Source: Apus apus (lineage: Eukaryota > Chordata > Aves > Apodiformes > Apodidae). From it: a stretch of DNA of 64,000 nt. Both the position numbers and the translations under genes were made by a program. The notes under the pieces were generated by a model. The model did no database searches. It had not been told where the DNA came from and saw nothing but the letters and a program-made list of their open reading frames with translations. Shown here piece after piece: positions 25,431 through 37,870 of this stretch. The stretch lies in the NCBI RefSeq assembly GCF_020740795.1, contig NC_067290.1, forward strand, positions 12,506,001 through 12,570,000. Direction: 5' to 3'. The stretch's first letter is position 1; each line of letters begins with the position of its first letter.

Positions 25431-28400
25431 ATGCAAGCAGGCACAGGCAGCCCAGTAGCAGGCAGGAGGAGCTGTGCCAGGAAGGGTGCCCGGGCAATGC
25501 CTTTCCATCTCACTGCTGGTAACCTTCCTACTGCTGGCCCAGGTGCGCCAGAGTGCCAGCAGACTGGTGGCACCCTCTGTCCCAGCACTACCACCCAGTA
25601 CCTTCCCTGTCTTGTCATGGTGACAAGTGCCAGCTCAGTGTCACTGTCAGCCAGGGGTACGGGGATAGTGAGGGGACAGGTGGCAGGGGAGCTGCTGGCA
25701 CTGGTATAGCAAGGGTTACTCTGCCACAAGACTGCCTGGGTGCCATGGCAGGACTTTTGGCTGGGTGGCCCTTAAAGGGTTGGGCATGGCGTCCCTATCC
25801 CTGCTGTCCCACCCTGCTGTCCCTGAGGGGAAGTTACCCAACCCTTCACAGTGGGCAACTTCATTTGCTGTGCCAGCACTGTGCCTCAGTTGCCCTGCAC
25901 CCAGCGGGGACGTTTCCACTTGGTGCCGCTCCCGGCATGCGTGGCAAGGTGGGTGGATGGCGTCACTGCCACCACAGCCCCACAGCCCTGCTGGGACCTT
26001 GCAGGCAGCAGCTCTGCCTGGAGAAATCATCAGGCGTCAGAAGGGCTGGGCTTCCATCCCGGAAAAAACGGCGTGAGAGGGATGCGCCACGTCGCCTGCC
26101 AGCCACCCCTTCCCGCCTCGCCGGGTGCTCCTGGCAAGCACTGAAGCCACCAAGTGCTGACATGGTGACAATCCCCAGCTGGAATGGGTATCACCACCAG
26201 CATCCTACCCTTGCTGCCAGCTCCACTGAGGGTGGTTGGCATGGCCGGTTGCTGGTGGCCTGGCTCCCTGCCAGTGCGGGGGTGTCACCGCTGCCAGCAC
26301 GAGCAGGTGCTGGTACCTTTGCTCTTTGATCCCTTCCCTGCTGCCGGCAAATCCGCACCCAGGAATTGCTGCTTCTGCCAAATCTCCCCTGGCTGTTCCG
26401 GCTCTGTTGAGCATCGGTAGCTCCGCTGGCACCGCCCGAGCCCCCAGCAGTGTTTGCAGCAGGAAATGGCTCCTCTCCACCTCCAAAGGGTTCCTTGGGG
26501 TGACAGGCAGTAAATGGCTGTTCTTCCCACACCTCCTGTGCCAGTGGGCAAGCTGGTACAGAACTGGATGTATCTGTGCCATCAGATGGGTGACCAGCAC
26601 CAGTGGCTGCTGGAGAGCCCACAGAGAGGGAGATGGGCCAGGATGGGCACCTGCTAGCCACCGGTGTGAGGACAAACCCCTCGCCAACTGCCTGTTTAAC
26701 TCCACCATCCCTGGCCAGGCCTGCTCTTCATCCCAAACCCCGCTCACCACCGCAGCCTGTGGCTTTTCCAGAGGAGGCAGGGAAGCCCAGCTGTGCCATG
26801 AACACCTCAGGGATCTCTCCCATCGCTGCTTTGATGGCACACCTCTCACTGTGCACCAAGGTGGCAAAGTGGCTTTGTCTCCCTGTAGCATGTGGTGTCA
26901 AGTTGGCATCACGTTTGCATTAGGCCTCGGGCAGCCACTATGTTCCTGGTGCAAGGGAAGGATGTGCCAGGCAGGGGACAGAGCCTGTGGGATGCCAAGC
27001 ATGCTGGTGTGAGGGCCTAGGCTGATGGTGAGCAAATGCACACAAGGTGGCTGCATCCTTGTGGCCTGGTGTGGTGGTGATGTCCCTGAGGGACACCAGC
27101 TTAGGGGTCACACCCCATTTATGGATACAACCCCTGACCCTACATCCACCCCCTTGTCACAAAACATTGGTGTGAGACCCCCACAGTAGGGACATGGAGT
27201 GGCCCCGGCACATTCCTGCCGGGATTAGGTACTGGCTCCTGGCAGCACCATGCTGGTGTAGCCGTGCTAATCCATTTTAATTGTCCCCACCCTGTGACAG
27301 GCTGAGCCGGGAAGCCCAGAGGACCTGGGATGCTGGGTGCACCCCAGTGCCAGAGCACATCTGGGGTGCCATCATTGGGTGTCCCTGCTGTGGGACTGAG
27401 ATGTGGGGTGCACAGTGAACTTTTGGAGTGCTGATGCAGGAGACTTCCATTCTCCAAGTGCAGTGCAATGGCTTTTAGGGAAAGGGAGGGATTTTGGGGT
27501 TCTAGGATCCCATCTGCTGCCCCAGGGTGACTGTCTGCCCTCAGATTTATTGATGCCAGCAGCCAGGTTCTGGGGCAGGCAGATGGGCCATGTTCCTTGC
27601 ACCAAAAACTGCTGAGCATGAAGCTCCTTAAAACCATCCCAGAGGGGAAGGGGCCTTGGCGGAATTACAGCACACAGGCTCCCTGCCACCAGCCCAGCCT
27701 TCTCCCCAGCCCGGCAGAGGGCAGGAGAGATGCTGGCCATTCCTCCCTAGCCTGCTGCCCTGCTCCAGCCACCCCAGTCCTGCCCTGAGCCATACTGACC
27801 AGTGGCATCCATCTCCTCCAGGCTTTAAAAATAGGCCAGTGTCGGTGCCACAGGGTCTGTAATTTTAGCCAGGGCGTGTCTCGCTGGGAAGCACGCGGGA
27901 CCATCCATCTGTTCCCAGGGCTGATGTCAGCCTCATGCCGCCCACTTACTCATCCCTGCCCCAGCAGAACAGCTCAGCCATGGCCACCATGGGCATGGTT
28001 GACACTGGTAAGGGCAGGAGAGTGGGGACAGGGTGCCCCGGTGCCCCCCGAGCCTGCCTGCTCCCCATGCAGGGCATCTTGTCTCCAAACCTGGTGGCAG
28101 CAGCACCCCACTGTTACGGCACCCAGCAGCACCCAACCAGGCAATGGTGTGTTGGGGGTCCTCCCGCCTTCTCTGACCCTGGCCCCCCAACACAACAGCC
28201 ACTTCAGATGGCCTCCCACGGTGCTCCCGCAGAGCCACGGCGGCTGGGAAGACTGGGGGGGCCACCACCGAGCATAATGCGGCTATTGACGGGCGAGCCG
28301 GCAGCCCCGGAGCGGCACAATAGGGCCTTGTCTGCCGGCTCTGCTTCCCACTCCTGCCTAGCCCGGTGCCCAGCGTCGGGCTCCCTCTTTCCTAAGCAGC

Positions 28401-28820
28401 TTAGAGCTCGCCCAGGTACCACCAAGGGCAAGCCCTGCCCAGAGCCGGGCTGGCAAGTGTAGTGGAACAGCCATGGGTGGGAGGGCAAACCCGGGCCCCC
28501 CTTCTCATAAACCGGTGCCCTAAGGAAGGGGCATTGCTTGGGCAGCCCCACAGCACAGCTGTGCTGGCCCTGGCTGCTCTGGCTGGGTCGGGGCTTGGGG
28601 TTCCGCAGTCAGCCACAGGGTGACAGGGACAAGGAAGTTGGTGCGTGCCCGGCATTGCCCCCACTTCCCTCTCGCCACCTTGTCTGAGCCTGCCGTAACC
28701 CAGAACCCACCAAAAAAGACAGGGAGCCGGCAGCCCCCCTGGGGAGCTCTACTGCCCTGGCCGTCTGACCCCGCAGCACCCCTTGGTGGGGCAGCCCCGT
28801 GCCTCATGGCCGCCGTCTCA
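25431..28820. other. Gene-poor stretch, part 1
   Basis: No gene, conserved exon or repeat of note was recognised. TAATCC-type boxes occur near 27227 (GGATTA) and 27268 (TAATCC). Open frames exceed 250 codons in places, but they lack family similarity and reflect high GC content. Confidence 0.4.
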
Positions 28821-28829
28821 CCTGCTATG

Positions 28830-29560
28830 GTGCGTGGGCTCTGACGGAGCTCGCCTGCCTCCTCGCCCGGCGGGTGAATCGGGGCTGCGGCTGCCTCCTG
28901 CTCTTTAAACCCCAAATCCCCGGTGCCGGGCGCCAGTCCGGCCGGCGGCGGGGGCGGAGGGAGGGGACGCAAAGCCCCGGTCCCTGCTCCCGGGGCCGGC
29001 ACCAACAAAAGACGACTGTGTCCCGTGTCCTCCCCGTGCACCCAGCTTCCCGGCGGGCTGCTCGGGGACAGCCCTTCGGGACCCCGGGGCTCCCCGGGGT
29101 GCTGCCACCACCTCTGTCTGCCCTGGGAAGGCGGGATGGGCGCGGGCCAGCTCTGGGTCCCCAATCGCAGCCGCGGAGCATCCCGACGTCCCCGAGGACC
29201 CGTCCTGCCTGCTTGGTCCTGTCCCCTGCCTAGAGGAGTGCCAGGACAAAGGTCCCCCTCCGCCTCATCTGCTCCTGCAAAGCCCGGCCCAGCGGGGCTG
29301 AAGGAGGAGGAAGGGGACATGGCTGCCCGCCACGGTGGCCATGCCCGGGGGACTCACCCCGCGGGACCCTCCGAGCCCTGACCGGCCGCGGGGCTGGCTG
29401 ACTGGCTGCGAAGCATCCCCGCGGTCCGAAGGCCGGGAGCGGCCCGTGCCGCCTCATTAACACGGGGTTAATGTGTAATGAGCTCTCAGCCAGGCCCGGG
29501 CGGTTCGAGCCGCACGGCTCCTCTCGCCGACTCGGCATGCCGGGAGCTGGGGATGCCGCG
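28830..29560. promoter_or_regulatory. CpG-rich block in the gene-poor region
   Basis: CpG density rises well above the surroundings, for example GGCGCCAGTCCGGCCGGCGG near 28929 and CCGACGTCCCCGAGGACCCG near 29182. No reading frame of known family starts here. It could be a promoter of an unannotated non-coding transcript or a distal element. This is inferred from composition only. Confidence 0.35.
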
Positions 29561-30235
29561 GCTTTCTGCCGACGGGAGCAGGGACAGGAAAGTGGAGAAA
29601 GCTGTGGTGACAGGCAGACCCGGCCGAGCCCGTGCGCTGTACGGGAGGAGAGAGGCTGGGGCACACGCAGCCTGGGATGTTGGTGCCATGGCAGAGCTGG
29701 GCTCCTGCCCGTGCAGCTCCAAGCCAGTCTGTCCCAGAACTGACGGGGGTACGGATGCCTGGCACACCTTGCCGTGCTGTGTGAAGCCACGGGGCACCAT
29801 GCACTGTTGAGCTCCACGGGTGGGTTTCAGACAGCCGGGGGCCCCGGGGTGCGGGTGACACTGCTGGGGAGGGACCATGTGGCACGGCCACCCTTGCCTG
29901 CAGGAGAGGCTGAGAGGGGCTGGGGCTGCCCCACAACGGGGCAGGCAGCTTGCCAGGGTGCTGCCCCCCCTCAACACCTCAAGCTCCTGCTGCTGCTGCC
30001 GCCCCTGAGTGAGAGAGCGAGTTGGGGGTTTCCAGGCCCCTGCCTCCACCTGCAAGGGGAATGAGAGGCAGCAGCTCTGTGGGGAGGTAGGAAACGAGGG
30101 ATCTGGAGTGTGAAGAGAGAGGGGAAGACTTTTGGGGAGACATAGGTCTGGGGAAGACACGAGATCTAGGGGGAACAGAAGCGGCCTGGGGGGGAGGTAA
30201 TGGGTCTGGAGGGGGACAGAGGCTTGGGTGCTTGG

Positions 30236-30530
30236 GTGTCACACGAGCGTGCGGGGCAGTTGGTTCCGGGGGAGCCCCAGCGGGGCAGGCCGGGCGCAAG
30301 CAGAGCTCAGGTCGGGCCCGGCCCTGCCGCCGGGTACCGCCAGAGGGCGCTCGGGGCCCGCGCGGCGGGCTGAGGCGGGACGCGGCCACGAAGGGGCGGG
30401 CGGAGCCAGAGCAGCGGGGCGGGGCCGGGGCTCGACGTGGGGCAGGCTGGGCCCAACGCGGGGGTGCGGGTCTAGTGTGGGGCGGTCGGGTGCTTCTGTG
30501 CGGCCCGCGCTGGCGCTCCGTGCCTGATGT
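30236..30530. promoter_or_regulatory. CpG island in the gene-poor region
   Basis: This is one of the strongest CpG clusters in the gene-poor interval, with GGGGCGGGCGGAGCC and GCGGGGCGGGGCCGGGG boxes of Sp1 type. It includes a CTCF motif at 30336-30352. No coding exon was recognised beside it. Confidence 0.5.
30336..30352 (+). promoter_or_regulatory. CTCF-type motif
   Basis: ACCGCCAGAGGGCGCTC matches the CTCF core (CC, three bases, AGRGGGCGC) in full on the plus strand. It lies inside a CpG island between SEMA3B and SLC38A3. Confidence 0.6.
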
Positions 30531-30965
30531 CCCTCTCCCAGCCCCAACCCACACGGCGGGACGGGTGACCCGGCCGTGTTCCGTCCAGCACTGAGGCTGG
30601 GGTGGGTTTGGGGTGTGGGCAAGTCCTCCTGCTCATGCTCACACGGTGGTAGGATGGCGGCGTGAACGTTGTGCGGGGGTGACCAGCGCCTTGCCTGGGC
30701 AGGCAACCGGCGGGAACCGGGAGCAGCCGGCCGGCTGTGGCCGCAGCAGCGCGCTCACCTTGCCGGCGGCAGGACAGGAGTGGGCAGCGCTCTCGGCAGA
30801 GCTGGGGCAGCCACCTATGCTCTGTCCTCCCTGAGGACAAGCCAGAACTGTGGTGCCAGGAGGGTAGATGGAAGGCTGTATCCCCCCATCCCCACCCTGG
30901 CCACGGTTCCACAGCTGGTGGTGGCACCTCCCCTGCCCATTCCACCCCCGTCACCCTCCAGGATG

Positions 30966-31348
30966 GGGACTGGAGCATCTCTCTTTTGAGGAAAGGCTGG
31001 GAGACCTGCATCTGTTTACCCTGGAGAAGACTGAGAAGGGATCTATCAATGCATATAAATGTCTAAAGAGTGGGTGTCCGAGTCACAGGACGAAGGGCAA
31101 TGGACACAAACTGGAACACGGGAAGTTCCATCTGAACATGATGAAAAAATTAATTATTTTGAGGATGACAGAGCACTGGAACAGGCTGCCTAGAGAGGTT
31201 GTGGACTTTCCTTCTCTGGAGATATTCAGAACCTGCCTGGATGTGATCCTGTGCCACCTGCTCTAGGTGAACCTGCTTTAGCAGGAGGCAGGGCTAGATG
31301 ATCTCCAGAGGTCCCTTGCAGCCCCAATTGTTTTATGATTCTGTGTTT
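30966..31348 (+). mobile_element. CR1 LINE 3' fragment
   Basis: About 380 bases match the last part of CR1: CTGGAGCATCTCTCTTTTGA, CCTGGAGAAGACTGAGAAGG, CACTGGAACAGGCTGCCTAG, GATCTCCAGAGGTCCCTTGC and an end near TTTTATGATTCTGTG, where CR1 ends in its ATTCTATGAT tail. It is 5' truncated and diverged, with no coding capacity. Confidence 0.9.
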
Positions 31349-33660
31349 CCTGCAGCCAGCTGAGCTCAGTGTCAGTGACAGCTGGGACTTGCTGCTCGCA
31401 GGCAGGATGGGGGTCCCAGAGGTGCCTTGGAGTAGGTGGGGGGGCTTTGGGTAGCATGAGATGTGCCGGGGAGAATGGGAACAGAGCCAGCCTGTGGCAT
31501 CTCCCTGGTCTCCAGTGGGAATAGGGTGCCCCACTGATGGAGGAGCTCTGGGAAGGGGGCTGGGAGGGGGAATTTCCATGAAGCACTGTGCTGTGCTGAT
31601 GGAGAAGGGTTTCAGGGAATTGTACTGTGGGGAGAGCACATGGGGCAGCTGGGCAGGGCCAGGGCACGGGCCTCTGCACATGATGGCTGCCCGTCGCCAA
31701 CCGGCTGGGCCTGGCTGGCCCGCAGCTCCCAGGGACTGGCCCAGCCCCATGGCAAACAGCACTGAACTGGGCAAGTCGACCCCTGTACTGGGCAAGGAAG
31801 GACTGTGCCGCACCTGGGGCCAGCAGTCACGGGGCTGCCCTGTGGGGGCTGTGCCCCCGCACTGTCCCCACCATGCTAGCCACCTCGGCACAGCCCCTCC
31901 ACCAGCAGAGTGGGCACTTGTGCCCCCCCCTCAGCTCCCAGCTCAGCCACCGTCCCCAGGCTCTTCCTTGGCTGTGGGGCAGATGGGTCGTTGCCATCAA
32001 CCCCTCCTGGCAGCACCAGGCAGGGCAGCGCTGCCAGCTCTGCTCGGAGACAGGGGTCTGGGGGACGGGAGTGCTGGGGGGTGCCCGGCCACGTGCCGGC
32101 AGTGCCTGGGGCCGGCTGGGGCTGTTTTCCTCTCTGTTTGCTCGGCCGTGGGGACTGCCAGCGATGCGGATCAAGGCCGGCGTCCCCCGGGCAGCCAATT
32201 GTCGGCCAGCTTGGAGGGGAGGGAGAGGGGCAGCTGCCCCAGGGCTTTCCCAACCATGGAGTGGGCCACCATGCCAGCGCTGCCCAGCCTGAAAGCATGC
32301 CAGGCTCAGCCCACACAAGCACAAGGTTGGGTGATGCTGGTAGGGACCTGGGGGTGTCTGCTAGGACCTCAGCACCCAGCATTCCCCGGATGCCCCCTGG
32401 TTGGGGCAGCCATCCCTGTGTCCCACTGTTACTGGAACTTGGGGATCTCAGTGCTGGGGGACACAGTGGCCTCAGTCCTGAGTGCTGGCACATCCTTTTG
32501 TGCTTCCTCTGCTGAATCCGTTTCTCTGGTGGGCCATGAAAGTGCCTTTATCCCCTCTCCTCCTCGTGGCCAGATCACACCCAGCAGGACCCTGTGCTGT
32601 TGTCTGGCCCCAGGACTGCCAGTTACCCCCAGAGCAGACCATGGCTTCACCAGGGCTGCGTGATCTGTATCTGCTCCTGGGCTGACTCTGGACTGACTGC
32701 CGCCCCCTGGGGAGAGGAGGGACACAGCTGTGGCCATGTTTCCATTTTTGATCCAGTTATTTATATCTTTCAACAAGGATGCTACAGTTGTCTGGGCCGA
32801 AAGAGGTCCCCGGTCCTCCCTGGTCCCCAGCTCCCCAGCCATCTGTCACCCAAGCCCTGGGCAATGTGCCCCGTCCCCCTGGGACTCCCCCAGTGAGCTC
32901 TGTGCTCGTGACAGCTTGCTAGGGAGCTCAGGGTTGAACAGGAGACACCCCCTGTCCCTGGGTGCTGTGGACCCCTAATGCTACCCTACATTTCTTTCAG
33001 CTGTCCCATGCCACAGCCCTGCTCCTGCTCTGCTAAACATTAACCACCCACCCTGGCTGCATCTCAGTCCCTGATTTGGTGTTCTAAAGGGGTTTAGCTG
33101 GGGGTCTGGCCCTGAACTTGGCCCAGGTGGGTTTTGGGGTGCCAGGAAGCCCAGCCCTGCTGTCCTGCACTGCTGGCATCAGCCTTCTCGGAGGCTCTGG
33201 GAACTGCCTGGACTCCTTCCTGTCCTCAGGGAGCCTGGGTGGCTGCAATGTAGGATGCCAAGCTCCCCATGGGATGGTGGACCCTGGGGCTTGGGAAGCT
33301 GATGGAGAGCAGATCATGGCCTGGAGAGCCTTAGGTTCTGTGCACATGAGAGTGTTCCTTGCAGGCTGGTAGGTCCCCTGGGTCCCTCAGGTCACCCTGT
33401 GAGCAGGGGTCCTGCAGCAGAGCAAGGCCCTGGCACTGTCTTGAGGGAATGCTGCCAGAGCATCCCTCCAGCAGCTGGTACCCAGCACCACTGTGCCTGC
33501 ATGAGGGAAAACACTGCCAGCCCCATGCCCTGCTCTCCAGTGGGATGTGGGGAGCAACAGAGCAACTGAGCCCAGCAACTGGGGACATTGAGGAAATGAG
33601 CCAATACTCAGAGGCTCTGGCCTGGAGCTGGTGTGCCAGACATTTCAGGAGTATCACGGT
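31349..33660. other. Gene-poor stretch, part 2
   Basis: No gene was recognised. A 400-codon open frame at 31461-32663 has no splice signals, domain or family resemblance. A weaker minus-strand CTCF-like site (CCCCAGGGGGCGGCAG on the minus strand) lies at about 32700-32715. Confidence 0.4.
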
Positions 33661-33677
33661 CACTTGGGCTCGTTTGG

Positions 33678-33757
33678 CTTTAAAGGCATTTAAGTTGCAT
33701 TTAAGGGCATTAAAGTCCTTGCTAAGTCCTTGCTTAATTGCCTTAAAGGCATTTGAG
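33678..33757. repeat. Short degenerate TTAAAGGCATTT repeats
   Basis: CTTTAAAGGCATTTAAG at 33678-33694, GCATTTAAGGGCATTAAAG at about 33698-33715 and CCTTAAAGGCATTTGAG at 33741-33757 are close variants of one AT-rich unit in an otherwise GC-rich setting. Their origin is not recognised. Confidence 0.6.
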
Positions 33758-34194
33758 CCCTTGCTGCAGGACGGCAAGTCCATGGCAGCAAAGCCCCTGT
33801 AGGGCTGTGGGTGCTGCCAGCGGGGACAGTGGGGCACAGCTGCCCTGCCTGGGTGGCAAAGATGAACAGACTAATGCCAGCACCTCTGGAGATGACACAG
33901 GGGACAGTCTGCCTAAGCCAAGAGGGACAGTTTGTCTTTTAGGGCTCAGGGCATCCTCCTGCTCTCAGGCGCTTCCAAGAAGCCATGGTGCTTGATGGCT
34001 GGAAGTTGGAGGAACTGATGTGGGATTGGTGTTCTGGTGGGAGCTGGGGGGCGCTGGGAGCCTCCTCCAAACCCCACAATGCTGAGGGGAGGAGCGGTGG
34101 GGTTACCCCAGGGCTTGTCCTCAGGTCCTTGGTTCCTGGTGCTTGGCAGGGAGGCGATTGAGCACAAAGATAACCCACCCTTCAGGTCTGCTGA

Positions 34195-34375
34195 GCAGTG
34201 CTTTGCTTCTGGCTTCTGTAAAGTTAATTGGTTTCGAGGTTCCAGGAACAAACCAAGGAGAAAAACCCACTCTCCCCATGTGCGGGATCATTGAATGCTC
34301 TCTGGCGAGTTATAATTGCAAATCATGTTTTGAAATCGCATTAACCAATTAGTCCTTGTTGTTGTTGTGCCCTGC
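34195..34375. promoter_or_regulatory. AT-rich block resembling a conserved non-coding element
   Basis: About 180 bases drop sharply in GC content and carry homeobox- and POU-like words such as GTTAATTGG, ATAATTGCAAATCAT and TTAACCAATTAG. No reading frame is maintained. It looks like a distal enhancer, but conservation cannot be tested here. Confidence 0.3.
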
Positions 34376-36174
34376 CACATGACAGCATGTGCTGTGAGGG
34401 AGGCAACAGTCAAGGGCGAGGGAGGGGGCCATGAGCTTGCCCCCCTTACCTCTGGGCACAGGCACCATGCTGCTGGCTTTGGGGAGCTTCAGTAGAGGGG
34501 ATGGCTGCAGGGAAGAAGGGTCCTGCAGTGGGCACAGCATTGGGCAGGTGTCACCCCGGAGTGCCCCCAGCTGTAGGCATCCCTCTGCTTCTGCCACCTA
34601 CATTCCTAGCTGCTTTTGTGCCTTTCTTGCTCCCCAGCAATGGGGTTGGGGCAGCATTTGGGGTCTCAGAGCCCCCACTGGGTGCTGGGGCTGTGCCTGT
34701 GGGGTGGCTGGTGTTGGGGACCAGAGGCACCCGCTGTCATGTTACTGGCAAGGACAAGCTCCAGGAGGCTTCTTGCTCAAGAAGCCATGGTGGTGGCAGC
34801 AGGAACACTGCTTGGGCTGCAGATCTAACCATTATCTCTGCCATATCCTCCTGCCATCTCCAATTTCAGCCCTGGGAACAGCAAGCAGTGGCAGGCAGCT
34901 GCAGGCAGCAGGAGCAGAGGCCAGGAGAGGAAACCAAGCGCGACAAGGAGAGCATGTCCCAGCCTGCATGGCACTTGCTCCTTCATGGCTGGGTCCTGGC
35001 CGGCCTTCTCCTGCACTGGGATGCTCTTGAGGCCGAGGGATTTTATGGGCTCTCTTTAATCTGCTTGATCTCCAAACATGGCTGAAGGACAAAAAATAGG
35101 GCATCTTTTGACTGGGAGGATTGGTGAGAAGGCAAACTGCACGAGGGTGGGCTGTGGGCATGGCCCAGCCAGCACGACGCTCAGCTCCCCACCACCAGCA
35201 AGGCAGGATGCTGCCAGCAGGACATGCCGTGCTGCGCTCCCCCAAAGGCTCCTCACATCCGGGAATCCAGCGTCAAATTTTCCAGCTGGCCAGAGAAAAA
35301 TGCACGGCTGCAGTTTCGCAATCTGCTGGAGCCCAGACACAGGCCTGACACCACCAGAGCCAGCAGCAAAACTGCCCTGGGCTGGGTTGGGGAAGCATAG
35401 TCTGGGGTCTTGGGGGGCTGAGAGAAGGGTCTTAGTTCACCCCTCTCCCAAACAGCCCTTGGCTCCCCTCTGCATGGCCAGCCTGGCTGCATGCAGCTGG
35501 GGCATCCATATTCCAGCTGCAGGGTTCAGAGACCCATTGGGCCACACTCTGGGAGGTTTGGGGAGACCTTTGCTCTCTTGCCTTCCTCTCCTTCCCACTG
35601 CTTTGATTTTCTTCAAAGCTTCAGCTGGGCATGGTGGGGACAGCATGGCCATCTCTTCTGCCCAGCCAACACAGAGGAGGTGATGGAGAGGGGTGTCACA
35701 CCCTGGAGGACAAGAGAGGGGACGATAAAAAAGGGAGCACAGCTACATTTGTGCCAACAGGAAAAGGTGAAGGGCAGTATCCAGAGGGTGGGAAGGAGAG
35801 GGCAGGCTCTGAGTTGCTGCCCTGGCCCCCCAGCATGCCCATTCCTCCAGCGGGTGCTGCACCCCATGTGCCACGGGGCTGCGCTGCCTGTCCCCGTCCC
35901 CAGCCACCCACACTGTGTTTGCTTACAGGGCGGCAGCTCTTGGCCTCCTTTTACAGCCCCTGGCGAGGCGCGTTGCCACCCGTCCCTGGGACGTCTCCGC
36001 ACCGGTGCCACGTGGCTGTGCTCGCCTTCCCCAGGGCAGGGGAAGGGTTAAGCAGATGGCTTGAGCCCAGCCATGCCCATGGCGCTGGGTGCCTCGACCC
36101 CCCCCCGCAGCCACCCTGCCAAACCTGGCTGCCTCCGGTCCCCCTGCATGCCAGCCAGCGCTGGTTCAGCACTT

Positions 36175-36300
36175 ACGCATGCTGCTGTTATTAGAAATTA
36201 GTTAATGGGTGTCTCCAGCCAAAGGAGAGCAGCAGTAACAGGAGCCGTGGGGTTGCTCGCGCTGCCGCTGAATATTTAACATCCCGCCATGGCCAGGCAA
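36175..36300. promoter_or_regulatory. AT-rich block resembling a conserved non-coding element
   Basis: CATGCTGCTGTTATTAGAAA, TTAGTTAATGGG and GAATATTTAACATCCC stand out against GC-rich flanks and lack repeats. About 150 bases further on an AATAAA occurs at 36447-36452 on the plus strand. Function is unknown; an enhancer or the end of an unannotated transcript are both possible. Confidence 0.25.
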
Positions 36301-37185
36301 GAGGGTGCTACTGCTGCTGGCGGGGCGAAGGGGGGCTTTTCCCCCTCCCCGCCCAGTGGCGACTCTCGCTGCTGGCCGGCGGGAGTCCTTTCCATCCCAG
36401 TCTGCCCGAGGCTTCCTGAGGATTTATGAAAGATATGTGTAACACAAATAAAGCCTTCCAGCAACGCACGGAGCTGTCCTGCCGGCGTGCGGGGGCTGTG
36501 CAGGGCTGTCTGCTCTGCACGGGGAGGTGGGTGAATAGAGCCAGGGAGGGCAGAGGAGCGGGGCAGCCTGCTGAGGAGGGCAGGAGGCGATTTTGGGATG
36601 ATAGCCCTTTGGAAGGGGCAGGGAACCTGCAGGGACATAGCTGCTGGCTGGCCAGGAGCTCCTGGCTCTCACTGCAGTGCATGGGATGCTCTTGGGAGGA
36701 AAAAAAAATCCTCTTTGGGGCGCTTTCATGGGGATAGACCCCAAAAATTTGTCTCCATGGAAAAAAGGTGTTTCAGCCCAAGCAAGGAAGTGTCATGGAT
36801 ACTAGAGGAGCGGACTAGAGTATCCCACTAGCTCTGGGTCTTGCTGGGATGATCCCAAAAGGATTGTTTACTCCTAGTGTTTGGAGGTGCCAGGGTGGCT
36901 GCTGCAGGGGGTCACGGACACCCTGAGGGGGGCAACCAGCTGGGCCAACTTAACATGAGGGCAGCTTGAGTTTCCCAGGCTGGGGGGAGAGGGGTGTGGG
37001 GCGAGATGGGGACGAACTTCCTGGCTGTCAGGTGACTGCCCCTTGCTAAGAAGAGAAAAGACCCAGTGCCTGCACTCGATGCCTGCTCGATTTATCCCTT
37101 CAGGTGACATTGGAGCAACTGTGACAGTCCCGCTGCTGTGAGTGCTGGCCGCTGGCCTGTGGCAGCAGCCCCCGGGTGTTCCAGT

Positions 37186-37360
37186 AGTGATGCCTGGTGG
37201 GATGGTGGTGCCTGACACCCGGTGGGGTGGCCATGCCCTGTGGGGTGGGGATGCTTGGTTGGGTACCGATGGTCGGTGGGACACTGATGCTCGGGGGGTG
37301 GCCGTGCTCGATGAGGCAGCAATGCCCTCTGGGATGGCGATGCCCGGAGGGACGGCTTTA
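37186..37360 (+). repeat. GGTGGGATGGTGATGCC degenerate minisatellite
   Basis: Units of about 18-25 bases built on GATGCC-TGGTGGGATGGTG repeat seven or more times with heavy divergence. The array abuts the CpG island that follows. Confidence 0.6.
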
Positions 37361-37369
37361 GTTGACGGG

Positions 37370-37870
37370 GCGGTGGGCGAGGCAGGGTCGGGCGGAGGCG
37401 GGGGCCATGTGCCCTCCCCCCGCGGCCCGACCCGCCCCGGCGCTGCCCCTGACGCTGCCCCGGCGGCGCGGAGATTGGGAGCCGCCGCGCTGGGGGCGGG
37501 TCCGGCTCCGGTTTAATCTCCGGCTCCGCCGGGATTAGGACCGCGGGATAGTCTCTAATCCGCGGCGGGGCTGGCCACCGGGGGCTGCTCGCCCCAGCCG
37601 ACAGCAGAGGTACCTTCGGAGAGGGGTGCAGGTAAATTCTCCTCCAGTTCCCCCTCCCCGCCTTCCCCAATCTCCCTCTCCCCTCCTGCCCCCCCCCTCC
37701 CCCCGCGTTGCACTCACCCCCATGCTTTTTGCCTTCTCCTTCGGGAAATTCCGCGTCTGAAGGCTGCCAGGGGCTTGGTCCCCTCGCCTGCTCTTAGTCC
37801 CCTCCGCACCCCATCCTAATCTCCCCCACCCCGATTAGTCTCCCTTGAGCCCCCGCCCGACCCCGCTCCC
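37370..37870. promoter_or_regulatory. CpG island with clustered TAATC boxes
   Basis: A dense CpG island contains TAATCT at 37514-37519, GGATTA at 37532-37537, TAATCC at 37556-37561, TAATCT at 37817-37822 and CGATTA at about 37832-37837. These are OTX/CRX-type homeodomain sites. No coding exon was recognised beside it. It may be a promoter, possibly a distal one of SLC38A3, or a remnant of a lost neighbour. Confidence 0.45.

Noticed and set aside
28520-29320. 266-codon minus-strand open frame over a CpG-rich block
   Set aside because: Composition explains it; the peptide is low-complexity Gly/Pro/Arg with no recognisable fold.
31461-32663. 400-codon plus-strand open frame in the gene-poor region
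   Set aside because: No domain, codon bias or splice signals. Comparable frames occur throughout this GC-rich DNA.
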